From Thermoplasmata archaeon (GTDB lineage Archaea > Thermoplasmatota > Thermoplasmata > Thermoplasmatales > Thermoplasmataceae): DNA of 64,000 nucleotides. A program made the translations under genes and the position numbers. Where the stretch lies: positions 1 through 64,000 of the forward strand of contig JAJZXU010000017.1 in the NCBI GenBank assembly GCA_021806235.1, given 5' to 3'. The notes under the pieces were generated by a model that saw only the letters and a program-made list of their open reading frames with translations, was not told where the DNA came from and did no database searches. This document shows, piece after piece, positions 51,978 to 61,679 of this stretch (position 1 is the first letter of the stretch; each line of letters begins with the position of its first letter).

Positions 51978-53936
51978 CTATGTAGGAAGCCCGAGGGCTT
52001 TTCTTTTTTCCTTTATTATCGCTACCATTTCTTTAGCTGCCTTTTCCGGATCCATCTCGCTAAAAGCCTCGGCTCCGGTAAGATCCTTCAGGCTTTCCGA
52101 GAGAATCCCCTTAACCTGTTTTCCACCTTCTATATGTAGTTCTGGAGCAGTATGAAGTGGAAGTCCTATGGATAGGGCCCATGTTCCAATAGCCACGGCC
52201 TTTTCTGTAATAAGCTCGGGAGCCGATGCAACTACAGGCAGGGCAGAAACATCAACATCCAGTTTTTCTGAAATATTCTTTACCAGAACCCCTATTCTTG
52301 AATTATCCACACAGGAACCCATATGAAGGGTTGGAGGAAGAGAACTCATACCGGCAACACCACCAAGTTCTTTTAGTGTTTCCCTTAATCCATTGCCCAT
52401 CTCAAATTCATCTATCCTCGCAGGGTTCATGAAACCTTCCTGAGCCGATATATGTGCAATACATCCAGTAACCAGAACCAGTATATTGTTCTTGAAAAGT
52501 TCTCTAATTAGCCTCTCAGTATAAAGTTCCCTGCGTAGTTTTGGATTTGGGCAACCCACAATGCCAACTATACCGTATATGTCGCCTTTTACGATTTTGT
52601 CAATCAATGGTTTCAGTGGATCCTCATTATTTACTTTAGCAAGCAGTTTGGTTATAGCCTCCACTGAAAATCCACCAACCACTGGTTCAACCTGTTTAGA
52701 TAACAGTACACGGGATGGATCACGTTTTACGTAAGCTTTAAGGGCTTCCCTTACAATCTGTTCCGCCACCTCATCAGCACGTTCCGGCGAATACTCTATA
52801 TGCAGTGCTCCAGGGATCTTGACATATGGAATTGTTGTAATAAGCTTTGTATGATAGCATGACGCAACCTCACCAAGAACTGGCCATATACACTGGAAGT
52901 CCACAACCATTGCATCAAGCGCCCCTGTTGCAATTGCAAGTTCTGCCTGCATTTCGTTGGCTGCCATGGGTACACCGTGTCGCATTAGAACCTCATTTCC
53001 ACTGCAGCACACACCAACAAGATTGAGTCCCCTCGCGCCCAGTTTCTTTGCCTCATCATCAAGGCGTTCTGCCCATTCAACAACCTTCTCAGCCACCAGT
53101 GGATTATGTCCGTGTATGGCCAGATTAACATAATCTTCCTTCAAAACTCCAATATTTGCAGTTGAATTTACAACTTCAGGGGTTCCAAATAGAATATCGG
53201 ATAACTCTGTACTTGGGGTAAGACCTGAATACCCATCAAGAATTCCCATTCTAATATCTGCAAGGAGAATATTACTTACCTCCGCATCATTTCCCATGCT
53301 GGTTCTATGAAGGGCATTCATTATAAATGACCACGAATTGGATGGAATAATATTTAGATTCTTCCAGTGAAGATAGCTTGATGAGGGTGCGTATCCCTTT
53401 ACCCAGACCATAGGCTCATGGTCAGCCTTACTGAAATCAGCAATTGTTACATCTGCTATTTCATTTGCTATTTGTTTATCTGTCTTTCCCTCAACTTCAA
53501 TTCCCAGATTTGATGCAACACTTAATAACTTAGTCTTATCCTTTATTTCATAACCCTTTATCTTATTAGTGGCTACAAGCTTCAATGTCTCTGCTATTTC
53601 AAATGCATGTTCTGCATGCGATGCGGTTCCACCAACAGTCTCACGGAGCAGATTCCTTGCAACTATAGTATCGGCTGTGGCCCCACAGACCCCCCTTGAA
53701 GCACCCCTGTTGAATCTTGCACTGGTAATCCTGCATGGACCCATGTAACAGATTCTACAGCAAACACCCCACTCGCCGAACCAGCACGAGGGATCCTGTT
53801 TTGACAACCTTTCGAAGGAAGATGTGCCTGTATCATCCATAATTTTATGAACCAGATCAATGGACGGTTTTGTGGCTGTTGATGATCCAAATCTTCCAAG
53901 TTTTAAATCAAATTTTTGTTCGTTTTCTTTTTGCAT
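51978..53936 (-). CDS. cooS: Ni-dependent anaerobic carbon monoxide dehydrogenase catalytic subunit
   Basis: CWFGEWGVCCRICYMGPCRI; C-cluster regions HGHNPLVAEKV, CCSGNEVLMRHG, QCIWP, GCPNPK, TGCIAHISAQEG, GSCVDNSR. Confidence 0.96.
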   Translation of the reverse strand: MQKENEQKFDLKLGRFGSSTATKPSIDLVHKIMDDTGTSSFERLSKQDPSCWFGEWGVCCRICYMGPCRITSARFNRGASRGVCGATADTIVARNLLRETVGGTASHAEHAFEIAETLKLVATNKIKGYEIKDKTKLLSVASNLGIEVEGKTDKQIANEIADVTIADFSKADHEPMVWVKGYAPSSSYLHWKNLNIIPSNSWSFIMNALHRTSMGNDAEVSNILLADIRMGILDGYSGLTPSTELSDILFGTPEVVNSTANIGVLKEDYVNLAIHGHNPLVAEKVVEWAERLDDEAKKLGARGLNLVGVCCSGNEVLMRHGVPMAANEMQAELAIATGALDAMVVDFQCIWPVLGEVASCYHTKLITTIPYVKIPGALHIEYSPERADEVAEQIVREALKAYVKRDPSRVLLSKQVEPVVGGFSVEAITKLLAKVNNEDPLKPLIDKIVKGDIYGIVGIVGCPNPKLRRELYTERLIRELFKNNILVLVTGCIAHISAQEGFMNPARIDEFEMGNGLRETLKELGGVAGMSSLPPTLHMGSCVDNSRIGVLVKNISEKLDVDVSALPVVASAPELITEKAVAIGTWALSIGLPLHTAPELHIEGGKQVKGILSESLKDLTGAEAFSEMDPEKAAKEMVAIIKEKRKALGLPT

Positions 53937-54017
53937 ACTTAATTAATCTTAAAATATATATCAAACTTATTATTAGCATGAATATATTAGAATGAATTTA
54001 CAATATTAATATACAGG

Positions 54018-54260
54018 ATGATGAGCATAAGTATTCATAGAAAAATCAGGAAGATATATGTGGAGGGTGCAATGGAGAATTATAACAAACATTATCCTGA
54101 TCTGGCAATGTTTAGCCTGTATCGGTCTTTAGAACTTTATTTAAGGTGTATGCTGATCTATGAGAATTCTCCACATACGCATAATTTAAGGTGCGGATTA
54201 GATGTTTTAGAGTCCTATAGGCATGTGCCTGTTTTTGAGATGAAAAATCGTCCGTTAGTG
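54018..54260 (+). pseudogene. HEPN-domain-like protein fragment; ORF continues to 54458 but antisense to thpR-like gene
   Basis: AMENYNKHYPDLAMFSLYRSLELYLRCMLIYENSPHTHNLRCGLDVL HEPN-like; remainder overlaps a well-supported opposite-strand gene. Confidence 0.45.
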
Positions 54261-54269
54261 CAGGGTAAT

Positions 54270-54743
54270 TCACATATATTTACAGCACAGTCCATTGTAT
54301 ATCCTTTTTTCTTCGAATATACTATTATACAAACAGACTTTATCTATTGTTATATTGAACTTAATGTCACTTTTTATAACTTCATGGAATTTTTTGAAAC
54401 GGTATATTGTAACATGGGGTGTAAAATTATATTTTTTCAAATTAATTTCATCGACTAATTTCTTATAAATATTATTTACATATTCGCTATCTACGCTAAA
54501 ATATAAAATACGGGCATGTTTATCATCTGGAAATCCATGTATGCCATTTATGGTTATCTCTGATTTTTTTATATCCAGTGAATTTATTTTTGAACATATG
54601 TAGTTTGAATATGATTCGTCAATTTCACCGAGAAAATAATACGTAATATGCAGCAATGCCCTATCAGTTTTTTTACCGTCATAATTTATGGAATTATAAA
54701 TATTCTCATCTATATTTAACGGAGAACCAAGAAAGCATCTCAT
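54270..54743 (-). CDS. thpR: RNA 2',3'-cyclic phosphodiesterase (2H/LigT family)
   Basis: Two HxT motifs: LLHITYYFLGEID and FTPHVTIYRF; MRCFLGSPL start. Confidence 0.88.
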   Translation of the reverse strand: MRCFLGSPLNIDENIYNSINYDGKKTDRALLHITYYFLGEIDESYSNYICSKINSLDIKKSEITINGIHGFPDDKHARILYFSVDSEYVNNIYKKLVDEINLKKYNFTPHVTIYRFKKFHEVIKSDIKFNITIDKVCLYNSIFEEKRIYNGLCCKYM

Positions 54744-54887
54744 AACTTATTTAACAGATTTGAATATTTATATTTTATGCATAATATATAATAAGGACCC
54801 ACAACTTATCCAGTTTTTTGAATCACAGAAATTTTGGCAGGTCTATAAACATAAAAGTTTAAATATAATAATTCACTCATAATAATT

Positions 54888-55199
54888 ATGTTGTATCCAG
54901 CATCATTAGAACCGATGGCCCCATATATCACCATGGCACTGGTGTTTATAGATGGACTGTTGTTTGGAATTGCAATAAGGAAGGCAGTTACGTCTATTGT
55001 CCTGTTAGTTGTAGCTTTTGTAATTGCAGGGTTTGTGAGCATAAGCTTTATACCGCACATATCGTCTTCAAATATAATCTCAAATGTCACAAAATATGCA
55101 ATAACATATTCTTCAACACTCCACCTTACCGCCATAGACGTAACATTTACCGTCATTCTCTTCATAGTCGGTTTTGCCTTAGGACTGTGGAAGGGATAA
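54888..55199 (+). CDS. Small three-TM membrane protein, unknown
   Basis: ORF with TM helices. Confidence 0.55.
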   Translation: MLYPASLEPMAPYITMALVFIDGLLFGIAIRKAVTSIVLLVVAFVIAGFVSISFIPHISSSNIISNVTKYAITYSSTLHLTAIDVTFTVILFIVGFALGLWKG

Positions 55200-55254
55200 A
55201 AATTATATATTTTTTTAAAAATGAAAATTTAATATTAAAATTTTAAAATTAATT

Positions 55255-56220
55255 TTATTCAGATATAGATTCTAAGGTTTTTCTTGATGTTACAGGTCCA
55301 CCTATTGCCATTATAATTCCTGCTATTAACCCTGTTATTGCTATAAATATAAAACCTGTAGAGAATGTGTATAATGAAACTATTATGGGCAATATTATGG
55401 CACCTAAGGCCCCACCAATATGGCCTAAACCATCTGTTAATGCAAATCCAGAGGCTCTGGCTCTTGTCGGGTAACTCTATGCTGTGTAGGTATATGCCAC
55501 CTGCAAATACATTCCCAGTGCCAGTGAAGCCATAAATGACCCTATTAATAATGTTGGTTCGGTTTTAAGTGAAAATATTAAAAGGCCTACAAACCATACT
55601 ATTGTATCCATAAATATAACATATTTTCTTTCGTATTTATCTGCAGTTAGTGCCATTAATATTGCACCTACGGGATAACCTACTGCACCTATTCCTAAAT
55701 ACAGTATTGATTTTGCTAACGGTATATGGGCGGCTGCCAGTAAAGTTGCTGCATCCCCTAAAAATGCGTAGTTGCCTATATACCAGAAAAACCATGCAAA
55801 AACTAGGATTGTTAATCTTTTCGAGTATACTTTTCCCTCTCTGCCCTCAAACAGGTATAATGTCGGAAACCTTGTTTTATATTCCTCTAAATTTACCTCC
55901 TCAGGATGTGATGCCGGTAATTTACCATAACGTTTTTCTGCTATAGTTTCCATCATTGCAAGGATAGATTCAGCCTTACCAAAATTATTCTTTTTCAGTA
56001 CAAGCCATCTTGGTGATTCCGGTAATTCGAATCTTAACAGTAATGCTATTACAGCTATTATACCGCCTATGGCAAATAGATATCTCCATCCATTATAAAA
56101 TACAGGCACTAAACCTAAAGCGACAAAGGGTACCAGTGCCTGCCCCATTATACCCAGTATAAATGCATAAACTGTTATAAAAATGGAGATCAATTTTGCC
56201 TTAGAGGTGCCGATAAACAT
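55255..56220 (-). pseudogene. Decayed MFS (sugar-type) transporter: N-terminus missing and in-frame TAG
   Basis: Reads …MYLQVAYTYTA*SYPTRARASGFALTDGLGHIGGALGAIILPIIVSLYTF…ISE*; frame is intact through the TAG; begins around TM5 of a typical MFS protein. Confidence 0.85.
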
Positions 56221-56289
56221 ATAAAAAAATGTGGCAGGTTAAGGTGTTTTACACAAAAACATAGGGAAGCTTTACACCAGATTATAATA

Positions 56290-56363
56290 AGCCATCGGAG
56301 GGATTCGATCCCCCGACCTGCTGATTACAAATCAGCCGCTCTACCTAGCTGAGCTACGATGGC
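56290..56363 (-). tRNA. tRNA-Thr (TGT anticodon)
   Basis: Reverse complement GCCATCGTAGCTCAGCTAGGTAGAGCGGCTGATTTGTAATCAGCAGGTCGGGGGATCGAATCCCTCCGATGGC; loop TTTGTAA. Confidence 0.95.
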
Positions 56364-56433
56364 TGTAAATACTGTATATGAAATTATTATATAAAATTTC
56401 CAGTTGTTCTTAAATAAAAATTATTAAAATTAT

Positions 56434-57096
56434 TTACTCTTTGTGGTTAAAAGCTTCCATTACATATTCTGCGAACTGGTCATCAGGATATGCACCTACA
56501 AATGTAACGTCATCGTTTATAACAATATGTGGTACTGCTGAGACACCAGCGTCTGAAGCTTCCTTCTCGAATTCCAGAGATTCTATCATTTCACCTCTTA
56601 TATTTTTATTTAATAAGGCGAATTTATGTGCTGTTCCAACTGCCCTAGGACAGTACTGGCATGTGGGTGTTACATATACCTTTATCGTTACAGGTTTATC
56701 AACCTTTGACAGAAGTTCAACTGCTTTCTTTGATACATCAGCATCGCCTATTGATATGTTTTCTATATCCTCTATTAATGACCCGAATTCATAGCCAGAT
56801 GGAATACCATAATATATAATTCTTCCGTCCTCTACACCCTTTGGGGCCACTATAGTTGCAGGATATTTCTCAACGCCATATTTTTCAGCTACATCCTTGT
56901 TATCCTCGAATATATATTTTACTACGTTTATTTTCTGGTCTAATGCAGCAAGTTCGTCAACAAGTTCCAGGGTTTCCTTGCAATATTTGCAATCGCCATT
57001 GTTTGAAGTAAAAACAACAACATCTATATCGTTCTTTAACTTTTTATTAAACTCATCTATTAAATACTTCTTATCTTCATCTCTTATCAATGCCAT
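56434..57096 (-). CDS. Glutaredoxin-like protein disulfide oxidoreductase (two thioredoxin folds)
   Basis: CKYC and CQYC motifs with cis-Pro segments EKYPATIV and SAVPHIVIN. Confidence 0.92.
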   Translation of the reverse strand: MALIRDEDKKYLIDEFNKKLKNDIDVVVFTSNNGDCKYCKETLELVDELAALDQKINVVKYIFEDNKDVAEKYGVEKYPATIVAPKGVEDGRIIYYGIPSGYEFGSLIEDIENISIGDADVSKKAVELLSKVDKPVTIKVYVTPTCQYCPRAVGTAHKFALLNKNIRGEMIESLEFEKEASDAGVSAVPHIVINDDVTFVGAYPDDQFAEYVMEAFNHKE

Positions 57097-57189
57097 TTTT
57101 ATCTATGTGACATTTTAATGTTCTATATAAATATTTCTGCACAGATCTGTGCATTGCAATTTTAATGTAATCAAATTAATATATTATTT

Positions 57190-57921
57190 TTGCATATATT
57201 TATCATGACATTGCAATTATATTTTACTGAAATGTATAAAAAAGAATTTGATGCAACTGTAATTGACACATACGATAATAACATAATACTGGATCAGACA
57301 TTGTTTTACCCCACAAGTGGCGGACAGCCAAGCGATACGGGCATTATAAAATTTAATGATAAGAATATAGAAATAACGGACGTGAGGAAAGAGGGAAATA
57401 ATATTTTACATATAGCAGACAGCAGCACTGGAATAAAAAACGGAGATAAAATACATGGAATGATAAACTGGGATAAGAGGTATCTGCATATGAGATACCA
57501 TACGGCAGTACACATAATTGACGGTGTTGTAAACAACGAGTATAAAAATGGTCTGTTAACCGGTGGCCAGATATATGATGACCATGCCAGGGTTGATTTC
57601 AGCTTCGATATAATAGATAAGGACCTTATAAATGATATAATAAAAAGGTCAAATGAGGTAATAAATAAGGGGTTAAATGTTTTCCAGAGAGATATAACAA
57701 GGGATGAGGCCTTAAAAATACCTGAACTATCAAGAACTGAACCTGGCAGGGAGTTAATAAAAAACCTGGATAGGGTAAGGATAATAGAGATAGAAAATTT
57801 TGATTACCAGGCCGATGGTGGAACACATGTTAAAAATACGGGTGAAGTAGGTAAGATAGAAATATTAAAAATAGAAAATAAGGGCAGAGGCCATAAAAGG
57901 CTGAGTTTTAAATTAAATTAA
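57190..57921 (+). CDS. Alanyl-tRNA editing protein (AlaX-type)
   Basis: FYPTSGGQPSDTG; RYHTAVHIIDG; DGGTHVKNTGEVG. Confidence 0.9.
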   Translation: MHIFIMTLQLYFTEMYKKEFDATVIDTYDNNIILDQTLFYPTSGGQPSDTGIIKFNDKNIEITDVRKEGNNILHIADSSTGIKNGDKIHGMINWDKRYLHMRYHTAVHIIDGVVNNEYKNGLLTGGQIYDDHARVDFSFDIIDKDLINDIIKRSNEVINKGLNVFQRDITRDEALKIPELSRTEPGRELIKNLDRVRIIEIENFDYQADGGTHVKNTGEVGKIEILKIENKGRGHKRLSFKLN

Positions 57922-59029
57922 TATCATTTAAGATAAACTCAGGCAATACCGTTTCTTTCGGTATTTCATTTTCATCTATATTCTCATTTATCCCGGCAAC
58001 TTTAAAATATGTATCTAGGAATTTTTTTATGTAAAAATTATTTATAACACCCATTGTACCCAGTCTTATTGTTTTTTCCGCCATATTTCCCATACCCTTT
58101 GATACAGTTATATTATTCAAATTTAATTTTTTAATTAAATCCTGGTTACCGTTATAAAAACATACAACGGTGTTTGAATATGTATCATCGCTGCCAAATA
58201 TTTTTATATCGTTTTCCATTAATTTTTTCCTTATAAACTCTGATGACTTTTCTATTCTTTCAATCCTGTTATTAAAACCTTCACGGTCTAGTATTTTTAA
58301 TGCTAAATTCAATGAATTAAAGGCACCTGTTGACGGTGTGTACGCCGTTTCATTTTTATTTAAAAATTTTAATGATGTTTTTAAATCTAGGTAAAATGGC
58401 ACGTTGCTGGTATTATTCATTAAATCGCTATATGCTTCCTCTGAGAGGAATATTATGCCGGTTCCGGGAATGGCGGCTATATTTTTCTGGCTACCAGTAA
58501 CCATTGCATATATGCCATCCATGGTTATATTATAGCCACCGAAACCGGAAACACCATCTATTAATAGCTTTGAACCCTTGCTTTTAACTATTTTTATTAT
58601 TCTGTTTAAATCATTTATGGCAGTACCGTTGGATGTTTCATTATGTACCAGAAATAATAAATCAAAATCTCTTTCACTTATATCCGCTATAAGATTTTCT
58701 ACATTTAATTCATCATAATTTAAATATTCAACATTTTTTGTTTTTCTTTTTATAGAATCTATTAATCTCTCACCGAAGTTGCCATAGCTTATGGATAAAA
58801 CCCTCTGCCCTTCATTTATCAGGGAAAAAACCATAGTTTCAACTGCTAATGTGCCTGAACCGGTTACAACCACAGATTTAAATGCACCGGAGAATTTATT
58901 CAATAATTCCTGATTTTCTCTTACAATATCCCTGAATTTATCTGACCTATGATTTATTACAAGACTGCCAGCATTGGAAACACTGAATGGTACCTCAACG
59001 GGACCCGGAATTAATAACATTTTTACCAC
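57908..59029 (-). CDS. Class V aminotransferase (alanine-glyoxylate/serine-pyruvate type)
   Basis: LLIPGPVEVPFSVSNAGSLVINHRSDKFRDI; LLIDGVSGFGGYNITMDGIYAMVTGSQKNIAAIPG (PLP Lys). Confidence 0.9.
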   Translation of the reverse strand: MVKMLLIPGPVEVPFSVSNAGSLVINHRSDKFRDIVRENQELLNKFSGAFKSVVVTGSGTLAVETMVFSLINEGQRVLSISYGNFGERLIDSIKRKTKNVEYLNYDELNVENLIADISERDFDLLFLVHNETSNGTAINDLNRIIKIVKSKGSKLLIDGVSGFGGYNITMDGIYAMVTGSQKNIAAIPGTGIIFLSEEAYSDLMNNTSNVPFYLDLKTSLKFLNKNETAYTPSTGAFNSLNLALKILDREGFNNRIERIEKSSEFIRKKLMENDIKIFGSDDTYSNTVVCFYNGNQDLIKKLNLNNITVSKGMGNMAEKTIRLGTMGVINNFYIKKFLDTYFKVAGINENIDENEIPKETVLPEFILNDINLI

Positions 59030-59925
59030 TCATTTATTATATTATCTGCAGTCATTATTGCTATTCTTTTCTGTGCTTCATATGTCTGGGCACCTAAATG
59101 TGGGGTTATTAAAACGTTATCCAGTTTTAACATTTCTAATTCATAGTCTTCCTTTGCAGGTTCATTCCAGAATACATCACTTACAAACGCAGATATTTTA
59201 CCATTTTTTAAATATTTTAACATATCCCCGCCATTTATTGCCCTGGCCCTTGATGTATTTATTATTATTACATTATCCTTTAACATGGATAATTCCCTAT
59301 CGTTTAATATATATGGAGAATCTTTTCCCATTGTTACATTTATTGATATTAAATCTGAATTTTTTAATAATTCCTCCAGTGATACTTTCTTTACATAATC
59401 TGGATATTCCACAGGCATCGGATCATATGCAATAAAGTTCATACCGAAGATCTTTGCAGCATCTGTTATTGCCCTGCCTATCCTACCAAATCCCAGTATT
59501 CCCATGGTTTTACCTGATAATTCAGAACCCATTAATTTTTTAAAATTATTATTTTTTGTGTTTTCTATACCTTTTACAAGGTTTCTTGCACCCATAACCA
59601 TCATTGCAATGGTAATTTCAACAACGCTTTCTGTTGATGATCCTGGAGCATAAACAATTTTTATTTTCTTTTCCTCCGCATAATCTGTATCAATATTATC
59701 AACGCCTATACCTGCCCTTGCTATAATTTTAAGATTTTTACCCCTGTCAATTATTTCCTTATTTATCTTGGTTCTGCTTCTTACAACAACAACATTATAT
59801 TTATCTATAACATTTAATAATTCACCCTTTAATATTTCGGGTTTATAATCTACATCAAATTTATCCTTTAATTTATCTCTTAAAACATTATCTACAGGAT
59901 CGCATATTAATATCTTTCCATACAT
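59023..59925 (-). CDS. serA: D-3-phosphoglycerate dehydrogenase family
   Basis: LKIIARAGIGVDNIDTDYA; GKTMGILGFGRIGRAITDAAKIFGMNFIAYDP; NTSRARAINGGDML. Confidence 0.88.
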   Translation of the reverse strand: MYGKILICDPVDNVLRDKLKDKFDVDYKPEILKGELLNVIDKYNVVVVRSRTKINKEIIDRGKNLKIIARAGIGVDNIDTDYAEEKKIKIVYAPGSSTESVVEITIAMMVMGARNLVKGIENTKNNNFKKLMGSELSGKTMGILGFGRIGRAITDAAKIFGMNFIAYDPMPVEYPDYVKKVSLEELLKNSDLISINVTMGKDSPYILNDRELSMLKDNVIIINTSRARAINGGDMLKYLKNGKISAFVSDVFWNEPAKEDYELEMLKLDNVLITPHLGAQTYEAQKRIAIMTADNIINEW

Positions 59926-60095
59926 GGGGCTTAATGCTATTATTATTTATAAAAATTTCTTTATTCGTTATATTATTCATCATTGTTAATTATTTATGAT
60001 TATAATAAAAATAAAATGCATATTTTTATTAAAATAATGTCATATAAAAAACGATAATATAAAGTTTTTATAGGAATTAAAATTTATCATATACA

Positions 60096-60683
60096 ATGCA
60101 TTTAATATTTGATGAATATTTTAAGAATTATCCGGTAAAGAAAAAGATAGTGGAAGCACTATATAAAAACGGCATATCAATTATTGATGATAAATTCTTT
60201 TTAAATAATATAGAAATACCATTGAGCAGCATTGCAAATGCAATAAATGTAAATAGAAGGACACTGTATGAAACTATAAAATTTATAAATAAAAACACTA
60301 TTGTAAAAGGAATAATGGAAAATATTTCTGTAATAACCGACGAATCAAAGGTATCTTTAATGATGGGAAACGAGATGGTTACGGTTTACATAAACATAGG
60401 TTCATTTCCAAAGGTGTTATGGGAATTTATGTCCATTACAAAGAGGTATTCCTCATACATAAGAGAGATGTATTCAGTGAATTCCGATCGTGAGGAAAAC
60501 TTCATAAGGGTAATATTTTATAACAGGATAAATAATGATATATTTAATGAACTTAATAATGTTCCGGGAATAAATAAAATAGTGATAAATTCACCTGAAA
60601 AAATAAATGTTATATGTGATAAATGTGAGGTAAAAGTATGCAAACATAAATTATCATCTGAAATTGGGAGAAATACTATATAA
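60096..60683 (+). CDS. ACT-domain-type archaeal amino-acid metabolism regulator (COG2150-like)
   Basis: N-terminal HTH (IANAINVNRRTLYETIKFI) plus C-terminal alpha/beta region. Confidence 0.6.
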   Translation: MHLIFDEYFKNYPVKKKIVEALYKNGISIIDDKFFLNNIEIPLSSIANAINVNRRTLYETIKFINKNTIVKGIMENISVITDESKVSLMMGNEMVTVYINIGSFPKVLWEFMSITKRYSSYIREMYSVNSDREENFIRVIFYNRINNDIFNELNNVPGINKIVINSPEKINVICDKCEVKVCKHKLSSEIGRNTI

Positions 60684-60746
60684 TATTAAATATATTATTA
60701 TTACGATATTATAAAAGTATATATATAAGTATATTAATATTACCGT

Positions 60747-61679
60747 GTGGATGGGAGAAGAGAATTAATAAAAAAGGTATACGATTTTCTTAAAAAAAAT
60801 AATTTTAAGGTATCAGAGCCGGATCTATATGGTCTGGTTACATTTGATTTAATCTGTAAAAGTTATAATGAAAAGTATATAATAAAAATATTATACAATA
60901 TTGATACATTCAGTAAAATAAGTGTTACACCCCTGATGAAAATGGGTGTGCTGACGGGTTCTATCGCTATAATAATAGGAGAGAAAGCCGGTAATGGTAA
61001 ACTTGAGGAGGGTGTGCTGTATTTCAGGCATGGTGTTCCTATATTATCTATGGGAACGTTTATAGAATATATAAATGGGAGAGAACCCTATATTTACTCT
61101 GCACCTGGAGGTTTTTATGTTCAGATAGATGGGGAAAAAATGAGGGAGATCAGGGAGAAAAAGAAATATTCTATAGGGTATATATCACAGAAACTTGGCA
61201 TCTCAAGAAGATCTGTTTCGCTATATGAATCCGGTAGTTCCGCTACAGTAGATATATATTTTAAACTTGAAGAGATATTAAAATGTGATATCAGTAAGAA
61301 TCTGGATATAAACGTTATGAAAAATAATGTTAGTATAAAACAGGAGTATTCTGAAAATGGCTTTATAAAGGAGGTATTTGGTATAATGAATAATTTTGGT
61401 TATGTGTCTGAATATATTAGCAGGAATCCATTTGATGGTTTGTCATACGATCTGAAATCGTTTTTAATTATAGGGGCATTTGATAATATAAATAACAATG
61501 CCAACAGGATAATATCAATAAAAAAGATAAGTGAAATACTGGATGATATACCTGTAATAATTAATAGGGAGAATACAGAAAGAGAGAATATATACGGTTG
61601 CCCCGTTATAAATATAAGGGATCTGAAAAATATATATGATGGTGACAAATTCAAAAAAATACTGGCAAAACGTTTATGA
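60747..61679 (+). CDS. Archaeal XRE-HTH transcriptional regulator (COG1395-like)
   Basis: MREIREKKKYSIGYISQKLGISRRSVSLYESGSSATVDIYFKLEEIL. Confidence 0.85.
   Translation: MDGRRELIKKVYDFLKKNNFKVSEPDLYGLVTFDLICKSYNEKYIIKILYNIDTFSKISVTPLMKMGVLTGSIAIIIGEKAGNGKLEEGVLYFRHGVPILSMGTFIEYINGREPYIYSAPGGFYVQIDGEKMREIREKKKYSIGYISQKLGISRRSVSLYESGSSATVDIYFKLEEILKCDISKNLDINVMKNNVSIKQEYSENGFIKEVFGIMNNFGYVSEYISRNPFDGLSYDLKSFLIIGAFDNINNNANRIISIKKISEILDDIPVIINRENTERENIYGCPVINIRDLKNIYDGDKFKKILAKRL

Noticed and set aside
55477-55479. Amber codon read as pyrrolysine or readthrough
   Set aside because: The gene also lacks its N-terminal third, so simple pseudogene decay explains the TAG; no evidence for a Pyl system here
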